Assembly: GCA_947588835.1 (NCBI GenBank)
Contig: CANPZS010000001.1
Coordinates: 1 to 64,000, forward strand
Direction: 5' to 3'
Length of the DNA stretch: 64,000 nt
DNA from: an uncultured Bacteroidales bacterium
GTDB lineage: Bacteria > Bacteroidota > Bacteroidia > Bacteroidales > UBA932
Numbering within the stretch: the first letter of the stretch is position 1; every line of letters starts with the position of its first letter. The position numbers and the translations under genes were made by a program. This document shows, one piece after another, positions 24,379 through 33,891 of this stretch. The notes under the pieces are model-generated. The model had not been told where the DNA came from. It saw only the letters and a program-made list of their open reading frames with translations, and did no database searches.

Positions 24379-25230
24379 CTATTCCTCCTCATTTGTTTTG
24401 TCATCGCATCCGGCCGTCTCCGCATCGCAGCAGCATGACTGCGCCTGATCTCCGCAGCAGTCTTCCGCGGTCGCCGCAGCCCTTGCGGTGAAATATTTTG
24501 CGTATGCCCCGAGCCACGTGCCTATTGCGGCCTCAAGGCCCTTTGAAGTCATCGTAGCGCCGGTGATAGCGTCTATCTTGTTGTCTTTTATTGAATTGCC
24601 CTGAGCGTCCTTGGGCGCCCCGCCCTTCACTATCTCGAATATTTCCGAGCTTTCGAAATCGGCCTGCTCGCCGACGAATTCATGCTGGAAGTCGGGATCG
24701 TCCTTTATCCGGGCTCCGAGTCCGGCGGTTTCGCTGTCGTGGTCGAAATAGGCGCCCACGATCGTTTTCATGTCATCCTTGAATGCGATGTATCCCCAGA
24801 TCGGACCCCAAAGGCCGGCTCCGTAGACCGGGACGACAGTGACGTCGTTCTTGAATATGAAAACGGGCAGCGCGGTTTCGCCCTGCTGTTTCCCCTTTAT
24901 TATATAGTCGAGCTTCTTAAGTTCGGCCGGAGAATACACCTGCTTGGACTCGATGTCGAGGTCGTCGTTCTTGTTGCCTTCGGCGTCTATCGTGAATGCC
25001 ATGTCTATTTCCTCGCCGTACTTCTCGAGGACGGCCGCATTGCCCATGGCCTGGAATTCGGCTTTGGTGCCGAATGCGGCGGCCGTGAGCATCTGGCTGA
25101 TGGTATCGGCCTTTTCATTGGCTTCCTGCCTGCTCTTGAGAGACTGGGAGACGAATGCGAGCACCGCTGCTACCAAAACGACAATGACGGTCGTATATAT
25201 TACCGTATAGGAATTGTTGTTAGTGTTCAT
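24379..25230 (-). CDS. nqrC: Na+-NQR subunit C with cysteine-rich tail
   Basis: This 283-residue protein has one N-terminal helix (about residues 8-30) and the FMN-binding domain. The covalent FMN site is the final Thr of DAITGATMTSK (T228). After the normal end near residue 255 comes an unusual acidic, cysteine-rich tail: CCG at 258-260, CCC at 266-268 and C275, six cysteines in all, ending NEEE. NqrC moves electrons from NqrF or the iron site to NqrB. FMN is attached by ApbE, encoded at 32805. Confidence 0.95.
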   Translation of the reverse strand: MNTNNNSYTVIYTTVIVVLVAAVLAFVSQSLKSRQEANEKADTISQMLTAAAFGTKAEFQAMGNAAVLEKYGEEIDMAFTIDAEGNKNDDLDIESKQVYSPAELKKLDYIIKGKQQGETALPVFIFKNDVTVVPVYGAGLWGPIWGYIAFKDDMKTIVGAYFDHDSETAGLGARIKDDPDFQHEFVGEQADFESSEIFEIVKGGAPKDAQGNSIKDNKIDAITGATMTSKGLEAAIGTWLGAYAKYFTARAAATAEDCCGDQAQSCCCDAETAGCDDKTNEEE

Positions 25231-25251
25231 ATTTCAATATGTTTAAGCGGT

Positions 25252-26397
25252 TCAGACTCTTTTGGCCCTTTTGGATACAGCCCTGCTGACGACGCAGTGG
25301 TCGATGAGCGGAGCGAGCGTGTTCATCATGAGTATCGTGAGCATCATTCCTTCGGCATATCCCGGATTGAACAGTCTCACGGTGACCGTCAGCGCCCCGA
25401 CTAAAAATCCGTATATCCATTTGCCTGTCTCGGTCTGGGCCGAAGTCACAGGATCGGTGGCCATGAATACGGTACCGAACGCGAAGCCTCCGAGAACGAG
25501 CTGATAGTATGCGGGAATGTCGGTCACTCCGAACGCAGTGCCGAGCCAGCCCACCAGAAGGCCGCCGGCTACGGATGAGAGCATTATCTTCCAGCTCGCC
25601 ACCCCGGTCCACAGCAATATGACGGCGCCTATCAGTATGGCTATCACCGATGTCTCTCCGACGGAACCGGGCACGAAGCCTGCGAACAGGCTCCAGAAAT
25701 CGAATCCTGCGCCGTCAAGCTTGGAGAGGCCGTCCGCCCCGTCGAAAGCGTATGAAAGGGGAGTGGCTCCGGTGAATCCGTCCACCGCCGTTCCGCGGTT
25801 GAGGTTTATCCATACTTCGGAACCCGACATTTTGCTCGGATATGAGAAAAACAGGAATGCGCGCGCCAGCAGCGCGGGGTTCCAGATGTTCATTCCGGTG
25901 CCGCCGAACAGTTCCTTGCCGATGATCACGGCGAAGGCTACGGCAAGGGCGAGCATCCACAGGGGCACGTCCACCGGAACGATCAGCGGGATCAGCATCC
26001 CTGATACGAGATAGCCTTCGTTCACCTCCTCGTTCCTTATCTGCGAAGATATGAATTCTATGGCCAGTCCCACTATGTAGGACACGAGATAGAGCGGAAG
26101 GACTTTGAGGAATCCGAACCAGAACATCTGCAGGAATCCCCAGCCGGCTCCCGTGGCGACGGAAGTCTGGTACCCCACGTTCCACATGCCGAACAGCGCC
26201 GCAGGAACGAGGGCCAGCACAACTATTATCATTACCCTTTTGAGGTCTATCGCATCCCTTATATGCGCGCCTCTGCGTGTCACCGTTCCGGGAACGCGGA
26301 GGAATGTCTCGAAGGCGTCGGCCGTCGAATGGAGGAAACCGAGTTTGCCGCCTTTTTCGAAAAGGCCCGGTTTGCTTACGTTGCTTTCTTCTGCCAT
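25252..26397 (-). CDS. nqrB: Na+-NQR subunit B
   Basis: This 381-residue multi-helix membrane protein carries the covalent FMN motif DGFTGATPLS, with T212 the expected phosphoester site, and the family block IGKELFGGTGMNIWNPALLARAF in meaning (about residues 159-181). NqrB holds riboflavin and FMN, binds quinone with NqrA and carries the sodium pathway. The gene follows nqrA by 4 nt and precedes nqrC by 21 nt. Confidence 0.96.
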   Translation of the reverse strand: MAEESNVSKPGLFEKGGKLGFLHSTADAFETFLRVPGTVTRRGAHIRDAIDLKRVMIIVVLALVPAALFGMWNVGYQTSVATGAGWGFLQMFWFGFLKVLPLYLVSYIVGLAIEFISSQIRNEEVNEGYLVSGMLIPLIVPVDVPLWMLALAVAFAVIIGKELFGGTGMNIWNPALLARAFLFFSYPSKMSGSEVWINLNRGTAVDGFTGATPLSYAFDGADGLSKLDGAGFDFWSLFAGFVPGSVGETSVIAILIGAVILLWTGVASWKIMLSSVAGGLLVGWLGTAFGVTDIPAYYQLVLGGFAFGTVFMATDPVTSAQTETGKWIYGFLVGALTVTVRLFNPGYAEGMMLTILMMNTLAPLIDHCVVSRAVSKRAKRV

Positions 26398-26401
26398 AAT
26401 C

Positions 26402-27757
26402 TTAAGCCATTTCTTTAATCATCAGGTCTATACCGTTGCTGATAATGGCCTGTATATCGTTCTTGGAGGGATCTACGTAGTCGCAGAGCGCAAGGTCTTC
26501 CGGCAGCACTTCGTATATGCCGAACTGCTCCATCTTGTCTATGTCGCCTGCAAGGCATGCCTTTATCAGATATATGGGGAAAATCTCCATGGGGGTCACG
26601 TCCGCGAAGCATTTTGTCGCGACGAAGGCGCGGGGGCCGCCGTGGAGGTTCGTGTCCATGTCGTACACTTTCTTGGGCGTCAGCCATGAGAAGTAGCAGT
26701 GGGAAGTGCTGAACAACTTGGGCCTGAACGGCTTGGCCCAGCCGAGCAATTCTTTTTCCCTGCCTTCGCCTATGAGCGTCACCTGGTTGTCGAAGAATCC
26801 GAGGTATCCGTCGGCGCCTACGTTCTCGCCTGTCAGGACGTTGCCGCTGATGTAGCGTACGTCGCAGTCCTTTTTGCAGAACTCGGAAACGGCGCTCATC
26901 GGCATGCCGGGGAATGCTTCGACGTATGCGGGATTTTCAGCCGCGGGGCCGGTGACGGCCACTTTTCTGGAGAGGTCGCATCTGCCCGTATCGAACAGTT
27001 TGCCGATTGCGGCGAGAATCGTCAGCGACACGGTCCATACCGTCTCGCCTTTTTTGATGGGCGAAATGTGGCTGATCTGCACTCCTACGTTGCCGGCGGG
27101 ATGCCTGCCCCTGATTATGTGGAGCGCGGCTCCCTCGATTTTGTGGAACGGGCTGCCGGAATAATTCTCCACGTTGAGGGAGACATGCACTCCGCCTCCT
27201 GTCAGCTTGGCGAGCGCATTTATGCCGGTCTGTACGTGCCCGGCCTGGTCTCCGAGAGCGAAATCGAAGTCGGCCGCCAGCGGGGCCGTGTCGAATGCGG
27301 AGATGAAGATGGCTTTGGGCTTCACGGCCGGATCGGCCATAACGCCGTAGGGCCTCTGGACCAGACCGGCCCACAGGCCGCTTTTCAGAAGGAGTTCCCT
27401 AACGTCGTCGGCAGTGAGCGGGGCCACTTTACGCTTGCCGAAGTCAACGGCTTCGTTTTTGCCGTCCGCTTTTATGAGCACCGCCAGCAACTTCCTTTTT
27501 TCGCCCCTCAGCACCTGATGCACCGTACCGCTTACGGGGGAGGTGATCAGAATCTCGGGGTTCCGCTTGTCGCACATGACGGGAGAACCTGCCAGAACGC
27601 TGTCTCCTTCCCTTACAAGCAGTCTGGGAACAAGGCCTTTGAAGTCGGATGGCTTCAACGCTGCCACGTCCGGAACGACCGTCTTGACGACCTTACGGGC
27701 AGCGGCACCCTTGATGGGGATGTCGAGTCCCTTTTTCAAATCGATGGTGTTGGACAT
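26402..27757 (-). CDS. nqrA: Na+-NQR subunit A
   Basis: This 451-residue soluble subunit is of normal length. It starts DLKKGLDIPIKGAA, the typical NqrA N-terminus, and contains GLVPRLLVREGDSVLAG and the RHPAGNVGVQI block conserved in the family. NqrA contributes to the quinone side of the complex. First gene of the operon, divergent from the UvrD-like gene at 27846. A weak -7 candidate TATCTTCG lies on the minus strand at 27807-27800. Confidence 0.96.
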   Translation of the reverse strand: MSNTIDLKKGLDIPIKGAAARKVVKTVVPDVAALKPSDFKGLVPRLLVREGDSVLAGSPVMCDKRNPEILITSPVSGTVHQVLRGEKRKLLAVLIKADGKNEAVDFGKRKVAPLTADDVRELLLKSGLWAGLVQRPYGVMADPAVKPKAIFISAFDTAPLAADFDFALGDQAGHVQTGINALAKLTGGGVHVSLNVENYSGSPFHKIEGAALHIIRGRHPAGNVGVQISHISPIKKGETVWTVSLTILAAIGKLFDTGRCDLSRKVAVTGPAAENPAYVEAFPGMPMSAVSEFCKKDCDVRYISGNVLTGENVGADGYLGFFDNQVTLIGEGREKELLGWAKPFRPKLFSTSHCYFSWLTPKKVYDMDTNLHGGPRAFVATKCFADVTPMEIFPIYLIKACLAGDIDKMEQFGIYEVLPEDLALCDYVDPSKNDIQAIISNGIDLMIKEMA

Positions 27758-27845
27758 TATAAGTTGTTTTAGTATTTGCGCGTTGTTGTTGCAATCGTGC
27801 GAAGATAGCTAATTTTTTGTAAATTCGCAGGCATTTGTCGCTATT

Positions 27846-30179
27846 ATGATCGAATCCATAGTCAAAGATCTCAACGAAGAACAGCGTCTGGCAGTCGAAT
27901 GTCTCGATGGCCCCGTGCTGATAGTCGCCGGGGCCGGCTCCGGCAAGACGAGGGTGCTCACTTCGCGCATAGCCCTCCTTATAGACAGGGGCGCCGGACC
28001 GGAACATATTCTGGCCCTTACCTTTACCAAAAAGGCCGCGGGAGGGATGAAGGAACGCATCGCCGCCATGGTCGGGCAGGAGAAGGCCAGGAAACTGAAC
28101 ATGGGCACCTTCCATTCGGTGTTCGTGCGCATCCTGAGGGACTATGCCGACGTCCTCGGCTATCCGTCCTCCTTCACCATTTACGACACCGGCGATTCGG
28201 TGAGCGCAATAAAGGCCTGCATACGCGAGCTCCGGCTCGATGAAAAGATTTACAAGCCGAGGGAAGTGCTTTCGCGCATTTCCATGGCCAAGAACAATCT
28301 CTGCACCGCTGATGCGTACGGACGCAACGCCACGGTCCAGATGAACGACCGCGCGGCCCGCAAGCCTGAGATTTTCAGGATCTACGCTTTGTACGACAGG
28401 TTCTGCCGGCAGTCCGGAGTCATGGATTTCGACGACATCCTGCTGAACATGAATCTGCTCCTCAGGGACAACGAGGACGCCCTCAGGGAAATAGCTGGAC
28501 GCTTCACCCACATCCTCGTGGACGAGTATCAGGACACCAATCTCGCCCAGTATACGATACTCAGGATGCTCGGGCGCTTTCACCGCAACATATGCGTCGT
28601 GGGCGATGATTCCCAGTCCATATACGCATTCCGCGGGGCGCGCATAGAAAACATCCTGAATTTCTGCAAGGACTATCCCGACAACAGGACTTTCCGCCTC
28701 GAGCGGAACTACAGGTCCACAAAGGTCATCGTAAATGCGGCCAACTCATTGATCGCCAACAATGAGAACCGTATCCCCAAAACCTGTTCTTCGGTAGGGG
28801 AGGAAGGCGAGAAGATACGTCTCGTCAGATCGTTCGACGAACAGGAGGAGGCGAGGATGATAGCCACGGCCATATTGGCGAGGATGCGGGCCGAACATGC
28901 CGAGTACAAGGATTTCGCGGTGCTTTACAGGACCAATTCGCAGTCGCGCGTGCTGGAGGAGGCGCTCCGCAGGATGAATCTGCCCTATATGGTCTATTCG
29001 GGCAATTCTTTTTTCGAGAGGGCGGAAGTCAGGGACATGCTTTCGTATATGAAACTCGTGGTGAATCCCAACGACGATGAATCGTTCCGCCGCGTTGTCA
29101 ACAAGCCTGCGCGCGGGATAGGGGATACGTCGCTTGCTGCGCTCGCTTCGGCCGCGAGGGAAAACGGATGTACCCTTTTTGAGGCCTGCCGCATCGCCGA
29201 TCTGGAAAAATATGGCCTGAAAGCCGCCGCATTGAAGAAAATAAAGGCTTTCCATGATTTCATAGCCGGCTTCTCCCAAAGGGCGGAAACGGAGAATTGC
29301 CGTGAATTGGGCAAGGCTCTCGCGGACGGATCGGGGCTGTATGCATATTTCAAGGAGGACTCCAGCGTGGAAGGGCAGTCGAGGGCCGCCAACATAGAGG
29401 AGCTGCTCAACAGTACTGCCTTGTTCCAGGAACAGAGACAGGAGGAGGATCCCTCAGCCGTCGTGCCGCTTGCCGACTTCATAGAGGACATTTCGCTTCT
29501 GAGCAATGCGGATACGGGCGACGGGGATGATTCCAACAGGATAGCCCTTATGACCGTGCATTCTGCCAAGGGACTTGAATTCCCGTACGTGTTCATATCG
29601 GGGATGGAGGAAAACCTTTTCCCGTCCGGAGGCATGCTCTCGTCTGAAAATGACGTCGAGGAAGAACGCAGGCTGTTCTATGTGGCCGTAACGAGGGCAA
29701 TGAAGGCCGTCACGCTCACTTTCGCCGATACGAGGATGCGCAACGGTAGGCACGAGTCCAATGCTCCGAGCCGTTTCATCCGTGAGATAGCTCCGCAATA
29801 CATTGCCAATCCTCTGCGCCGGGAGGATTTCCGGAGAGTGCGCGGCGCGGACGCAGCCAGGCCTGTGGCTCCCCGTCCCGTCATTTCACGTCCCGTTCCT
29901 TCGCGCGCCGACGTATCGGCTCCGCGGTACGGCGCAATCGAGATGATCCGCAACAGGCCCCTGCCTCCGAAGATTCCCGACGAGGAGTTCGTGCCCGTTC
30001 CCATGGAGCGGCTGAAAGTCGGGCAGCGCATAGAACACAACCGCTTCGGCGCGGGACTCATAACGGAAATCACCGGGAAGGTGCCGGACCTGAAGGCTAG
30101 AATAACCTTCGATCGTTTCGGCGACAAGCTTTTGTTGCTCAAATATGCTAAAATTCGCTTCGAGAGTGTTGCGGAATGA
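27846..30179 (+). CDS. UvrD/PcrA-type DNA helicase
   Basis: This 777-residue SF1A helicase has Walker A GAGSGKT near residue 29, motif Ia ALTFTKKAAGGMKERI (Lys where TNKAA is usual), motif II LVDEYQDTN, motif III GDDSQSIYAFRGA, RNYRST, motif V HSAKGLEFPYVFISG and motif VI YVAVTRAMKA. The C-terminus has the PcrA/UvrD-type DRVxH-like end (RIEHNRFGAGLI). It unwinds DNA 3' to 5' in excision and mismatch repair and strips RecA. Divergently transcribed from nqrA. Whether it is PcrA or UvrD proper cannot be settled by reading. Confidence 0.93.
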   Translation: MIESIVKDLNEEQRLAVECLDGPVLIVAGAGSGKTRVLTSRIALLIDRGAGPEHILALTFTKKAAGGMKERIAAMVGQEKARKLNMGTFHSVFVRILRDYADVLGYPSSFTIYDTGDSVSAIKACIRELRLDEKIYKPREVLSRISMAKNNLCTADAYGRNATVQMNDRAARKPEIFRIYALYDRFCRQSGVMDFDDILLNMNLLLRDNEDALREIAGRFTHILVDEYQDTNLAQYTILRMLGRFHRNICVVGDDSQSIYAFRGARIENILNFCKDYPDNRTFRLERNYRSTKVIVNAANSLIANNENRIPKTCSSVGEEGEKIRLVRSFDEQEEARMIATAILARMRAEHAEYKDFAVLYRTNSQSRVLEEALRRMNLPYMVYSGNSFFERAEVRDMLSYMKLVVNPNDDESFRRVVNKPARGIGDTSLAALASAARENGCTLFEACRIADLEKYGLKAAALKKIKAFHDFIAGFSQRAETENCRELGKALADGSGLYAYFKEDSSVEGQSRAANIEELLNSTALFQEQRQEEDPSAVVPLADFIEDISLLSNADTGDGDDSNRIALMTVHSAKGLEFPYVFISGMEENLFPSGGMLSSENDVEEERRLFYVAVTRAMKAVTLTFADTRMRNGRHESNAPSRFIREIAPQYIANPLRREDFRRVRGADAARPVAPRPVISRPVPSRADVSAPRYGAIEMIRNRPLPPKIPDEEFVPVPMERLKVGQRIEHNRFGAGLITEITGKVPDLKARITFDRFGDKLLLLKYAKIRFESVAE

Positions 30180-30235
30180 GAATTATTTCCTATTTTTGCA
30201 TTGAAGTTTTTCATAGTTTAAGTTTAGGTTAAGTA

Positions 30236-30275
30236 GCAGGGAGATCGCAGCGATGCAATCTCCCTGTGAAATTTT
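30236..30275 (+). terminator. intrinsic terminator after the helicase gene
   Basis: A 9-bp stem CAGGGAGAT/ATCTCCCTG (30236-30244 and 30257-30265) with a 12-base loop is followed by TGAAATTTTT. It lies between convergent genes, 57 bases after the helicase stop. Confidence 0.65.
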
Positions 30276-30313
30276 TATGCGGCTATGCGGCAAGTCCGGC
30301 CCGGCATGGTCCT

Positions 30314-31078
30314 TTACCATTTGCCCGAGGCGCCTCCGCCTCCGAAGGAACCTCCTCCGAAGCCTCCGAAACCGCCGGAACCGCCTCCGCCCCACGATCC
30401 TCCATGGCCTGGCCCCGGTCCCGGAAAATAAATATTGCGGAAACTTCCGGTACGCCCTCCCGGGCCGGATCCGCCTTTGCGGTGCCTGCCGGCGATAATG
30501 ACGATTATGATTAGGAATATGATGAATGCCATCAGGATGAATGCCGCGGCTTCTTCGCCTCCGTCGTCCCGCGGCTCCGATATTTCCCCGCTTGCGAGGG
30601 CCTTCAGCTGTTCGCAGGCTTCATAGACTCCCTGGAAATAGTCTCCCTCCCTGAAGCAGGGAATCATCACGTTTTCTATGATGCGCTTGGCATAGGCGTC
30701 GGGTATGGCCCCTTCGAGTCCGTAGCCTACCTGTATCGCCGTCTCCCCTGGGCCGCCGGCGTTCTTCGGCTTGACCAGAACGACTATGCCGTTGTCCGAT
30801 TTTTCGCTCCCGACGCCCCATGAGAGACCGATCATCGTCGCGTATTCGGAGGCCCCGTAGCCTTCGAGATCATTCACGGTGACCACAGTTATCTGGTTGG
30901 AAGTGCTGTCGTCGAACGCCACGAGCATCTCTTCGAGCTTGGCGTTCTGATATGAATCGAAGATGCCGGCGAAGTCGTTTACGAGCCTCGGCGGATCGGG
31001 AGGCGCGGGGATGCCCGCCGATACGTCGGACAGGGCGACCGCAACGGACAGCAGAAGTGCGGGAAAGCGCAGGCCCAT
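30314..31078 (-). CDS. TPM-domain (YgcG-like) membrane protein
   Basis: This 254-residue protein has a signal peptide (residues 1-22), a TPM domain (VNDFAGIFDSYQNAKLEEML, QITVVTVNDLEGYG, GYGLEGAIPDAYAKRII), a membrane helix (about 181-202) and a glycine-rich tail (GGSGGFGGFGGGSFGGGG), the hallmark of the YgcG/DUF477 family. The TPM domain faces the periplasm. It overlaps the LemA context closely (2-nt gap); lemA-TPM pairs are common and their products may work together at the membrane, but no reaction is proven. Confidence 0.85.
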   Translation of the reverse strand: MGLRFPALLLSVAVALSDVSAGIPAPPDPPRLVNDFAGIFDSYQNAKLEEMLVAFDDSTSNQITVVTVNDLEGYGASEYATMIGLSWGVGSEKSDNGIVVLVKPKNAGGPGETAIQVGYGLEGAIPDAYAKRIIENVMIPCFREGDYFQGVYEACEQLKALASGEISEPRDDGGEEAAAFILMAFIIFLIIIVIIAGRHRKGGSGPGGRTGSFRNIYFPGPGPGHGGSWGGGGSGGFGGFGGGSFGGGGASGKW

Positions 31079-31080
31079 CG

Positions 31081-31665
31081 TCAGAATTCCACCTTGGGCG
31101 CGGCAGATGCGCCTTCGGCGGCCTGGAAATAGCCTTTCGTGCTGAAGTTGAAAATGCCGGCGATTATGTTGCCGGGAAAGCGGCGAACCTTTACATTGTA
31201 TGCCTTGGAGGCTTCGTTGAATTTCATCCTTTCGGTGCTTATGCGGTTCTCCGTGCCTTCAAGCTGGGCCTGGAGCTCCCTGAAATTCTCGCTTGCCTTC
31301 AGGTCGGGATAATTCTCCTGTATGGCCATGAGTCTTCCGAGCGCCGTGGAAAGTTCTCCCTGCGCCTTTTGGAATTCGGCTATGGATTCCGGCGTGAGAA
31401 GGGACGGATCAACAGTAACGGACGTGGCTTTCGCCCTGGCCTCCGTCACGGATTCGAATGTGCCGCTTTCATGTTCCGCATAGCCTTTTACGGTGGCTAC
31501 GAGATTTGGAATCAAATCCGCCCTGCGCTGATATACGTTTTCCACCTGTGCCCAGGCCGTGGCTACGTTTTCTTCTTCCTTCACAAGGCCGTTGTAAGTT
31601 TTCGTGCCCCATGCGACGATCACGGCCGCGATGGCGAGCAGGAGGGCCAAAAGTCCTTTTTTCAT
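31081..31665 (-). CDS. lemA: LemA family protein
   Basis: This 194-residue protein has one N-terminal membrane helix (residues 4-20) followed by a helical bundle with the family signature YNGLVKEEENVATAWAQVENVYQRRADLIPNLV in meaning (about residues 24-56) and the closing RFPGNIIAGIFNF. LemA proteins are conserved membrane-anchored proteins of unknown molecular function. It lies between a lipoprotein gene (15-nt gap) and the TPM gene (2-nt gap), apparently one operon. Confidence 0.88.
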   Translation of the reverse strand: MKKGLLALLLAIAAVIVAWGTKTYNGLVKEEENVATAWAQVENVYQRRADLIPNLVATVKGYAEHESGTFESVTEARAKATSVTVDPSLLTPESIAEFQKAQGELSTALGRLMAIQENYPDLKASENFRELQAQLEGTENRISTERMKFNEASKAYNVKVRRFPGNIIAGIFNFSTKGYFQAAEGASAAPKVEF

Positions 31666-31680
31666 GGTTCTGCAATTGTT

Positions 31681-32733
31681 TTATTCTTGTCCTACGGCGT
31701 CTCTCACGCATCTTACCGATGCGGCCAGCGTCCGTTTGTCCCCGAGGCCGATGAATATGTCGGGCTCATTGACATTTATATAATGATAATATGCTTCGGC
31801 GCCGTTTTCCGGACTTTCCGTGGCCGTCCAGAACGCGGCGTATCCGTAGCTTCCCTTGAATGTCGCATCTTCCCCGTCGGTGACGGCGTATCCCGCGGGG
31901 ATGGCGCATAGGCCGTAGCGGTCGGTAATCTTGACATCCGGCCAGAATTCCCACATCTTGGCGCCGTTGAAATATATGTCGCCCATCATGGCTCCGGCGG
32001 CTCCCGACATCTGCGTGAAAGGCGCCGTTTCGCTGTCCGTCAATGCGCTTCCGAGCGCGGCCCAGTCAGCTTCGGTAGGCAGTCTCCACCCTTCGGGACA
32101 TGCCGTGACCGCCTCTTCGTAGGTGTAGTATCTGCCCGATATGTAGCTCATCACATCGTAGCCCATATACGGTATTCCGGAACCGGTATAGGCGAGGTTG
32201 TTGCGGAACCAGTCGAGGCCTCCCACCGTGGAATAATAGTATACGTTTTCTCCCTTGTGGGCGCCCGTGTCCCTCGTGTCGGTTATGAATTTGTCGTCCT
32301 TTTCTATGCCGGTGCCCGTAAGCGAGCCTCCGACGGCCGGGTCGACTATGGTGAAGTTCCTCACGGTGGACATGGCATTGTAGTCGGATGCGAAGGCTCC
32401 GCAGGTAATGCTGAAAGTGCCCGTAGTGTCGGGGACGGTGAATATGAATTCGCCGCTTATGCTTTCGGGATCGTTCTCAAGACGCACGGTATCCCTGATG
32501 TCGAAGGCTGCCGCCGCCCAGTAGTATCCAAGTGAAAGCCCTTCCGGATGATAGACGCCGGAAGGCGTCAGGGTGATCCTGTCCCCCGCGCGCACGTATG
32601 CAGGCATGTCGAAGGAGATGAGTCCTTCAAGGCTGCCGACGTATGTCGAAGAGCTCCCTTCCTTGTGGCACGAAAAAACCGCCGTTCCGGCAGCCGCAAG
32701 CAGCATCGCTTTAAAGAATGCTATTCTTTTCAT
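31681..32733 (-). CDS. surface lipoprotein with Fib_succ_major domain
   Basis: This 350-residue protein has a lipoprotein signal with the lipobox ending SC at about residue 21 (GTAVFSCHKEG). An Ig-like N-terminal half (about residues 30-130, AGDRITLTPSGVY) precedes a C-terminal domain of the 'Fibrobacter succinogenes major paralogous' type: GRYYTYEEAVTACPEGWRLP, WAALGSAL, FWTATES and SVRCVRD. Such domains occur in surface lipoproteins of Bacteroidetes; the role is unknown. It is the first gene of the lemA-TPM run. Confidence 0.8.
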   Translation of the reverse strand: MKRIAFFKAMLLAAAGTAVFSCHKEGSSSTYVGSLEGLISFDMPAYVRAGDRITLTPSGVYHPEGLSLGYYWAAAAFDIRDTVRLENDPESISGEFIFTVPDTTGTFSITCGAFASDYNAMSTVRNFTIVDPAVGGSLTGTGIEKDDKFITDTRDTGAHKGENVYYYSTVGGLDWFRNNLAYTGSGIPYMGYDVMSYISGRYYTYEEAVTACPEGWRLPTEADWAALGSALTDSETAPFTQMSGAAGAMMGDIYFNGAKMWEFWPDVKITDRYGLCAIPAGYAVTDGEDATFKGSYGYAAFWTATESPENGAEAYYHYINVNEPDIFIGLGDKRTLAASVRCVRDAVGQE

Positions 32734-32766
32734 ATTGCAAATATCGTTATTTTATCGAAAATCTCC

Positions 32767-32774
32767 TACATTTG
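32767..32774 (+). promoter_or_regulatory. -7 box of apbE
   Basis: TACATTTG matches TAnnTTTG and lies 30 bases before the ATG at 32805. No convincing -33 element at N19. On the other strand a near-match (gATATTTG) could serve the divergent lipoprotein operon. Confidence 0.45.
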
Positions 32775-32804
32775 CCGATACTCTTTCAACAAACTCTTTG
32801 CCAA

Positions 32805-33875
32805 ATGCGTAAAGCTTTGATTGCGGTGTTGGAAACCTGTGCCGTCCTGTCCGCCGCGCTGTCCTGCGGCGGCGGGGACCGCTATGTGCAGATATCGGGA
32901 TATGCCCAGGGCGGGACCTATTCGGTGAAATTCAACATGCGCGGCGCCGACATGACGGCCGAAGCCCTCAGGGACGGCGTGGATTCCCTGCTTGTGCTGG
33001 TGGACACCACCTTGTCCGGCTATGACAGGGGGTCTATGCTGAGCCGCTTCAATGCCGGCGAGACGGTGGTCCCGAACGAACTTTTCATGGATATATATGA
33101 GTATGCCGCGGACATGTTCGTGCGTTCCGGAGGGGCGGTGGACGTGGCTGTCGGCCCTCTTTTCGATGCCTGGGGCTTCGGCTTCACTTCCGATTCGCTG
33201 CCGTCGGGGAACGAGGTGGCGGAGATAATGTCCCGGTGCGGCATGGGCAGGCTCCGGCGCGACATGCGCGGAGCCTTGCGGGACGGACGGCTTGCGCCGG
33301 CCGCCCTGCTGTCGGGCGAGGCCGCGGCGGCCTCGCCCGACGCCCTGCCCAGGCTGAATTACAATGCCATAGCCCAAGGATATACTTGCGACATCATCGC
33401 TTCCTATCTCAGGGAGCACGGGGTGAGGGACATGCTTGTGGACATAGGCGAGATTTTCTGCGACGGGCTGAATCCCGACGGCGTACCGTGGGCCTTGGGA
33501 ATAGACAGGCCTGTCGACGGGAACGACGAGCCGGGCGCGGACCTGAAAGGGATATGGCGCTCGGACGGAGGCCCTCACGGCGTGGTGACCTCCGGCAATT
33601 ACCGGAAATATTATATTAAGGACGGCCGCAAATATTCGCATTCCATCGATCCGCGGACCGGATTCCCGGCCGAGAGCAATCTGCTCAGCGCGACGGTGTC
33701 GGCCGCGGATGCCGCCACTGCCGACGCCGTGGCCACGTGGTGCATGGTGATAGGGCTCGAGGCTTCGAAAGATCTGCTTTCGGAAGACGGTCTGGAGGGC
33801 TGCCTCATATATGACGAGGACGGGGAGATGCGCATGTGGACGTCCCCCGGCTTCGAGGTTGAGGATGCAGGATGA
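32805..33875 (+). CDS. apbE: FAD:protein FMN transferase (ApbE), lipoprotein
   Basis: This 356-residue protein has a lipoprotein signal with Cys at about residue 21 (LSAALSCGGG), so it should sit on the periplasmic side. The ApbE core is clear: GGTYSVKF, DVAVGPLFDAWGFG, LNYNAIAQGYTCDII, LVDIGEI, and the C-terminal VVTSGNYRKYY, YSHSIDPRTGFPA and ATADAVATWCMVIG. It transfers FMN from FAD onto Thr/Ser of target proteins; NqrB and NqrC, encoded 5-8 kb to the left, are the obvious targets. The ATG at 32805 is chosen because it begins the signal peptide. Confidence 0.92.
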   Translation: MRKALIAVLETCAVLSAALSCGGGDRYVQISGYAQGGTYSVKFNMRGADMTAEALRDGVDSLLVLVDTTLSGYDRGSMLSRFNAGETVVPNELFMDIYEYAADMFVRSGGAVDVAVGPLFDAWGFGFTSDSLPSGNEVAEIMSRCGMGRLRRDMRGALRDGRLAPAALLSGEAAAASPDALPRLNYNAIAQGYTCDIIASYLREHGVRDMLVDIGEIFCDGLNPDGVPWALGIDRPVDGNDEPGADLKGIWRSDGGPHGVVTSGNYRKYYIKDGRKYSHSIDPRTGFPAESNLLSATVSAADAATADAVATWCMVIGLEASKDLLSEDGLEGCLIYDEDGEMRMWTSPGFEVEDAG

Positions 33876-33891
33876 CGCCTTGCCCGCCGCG

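Noticed and set aside
30320-30420. GC-rich repeat at the end of the TPM gene
   Set aside because: It simply encodes the glycine-rich tail typical of the family.
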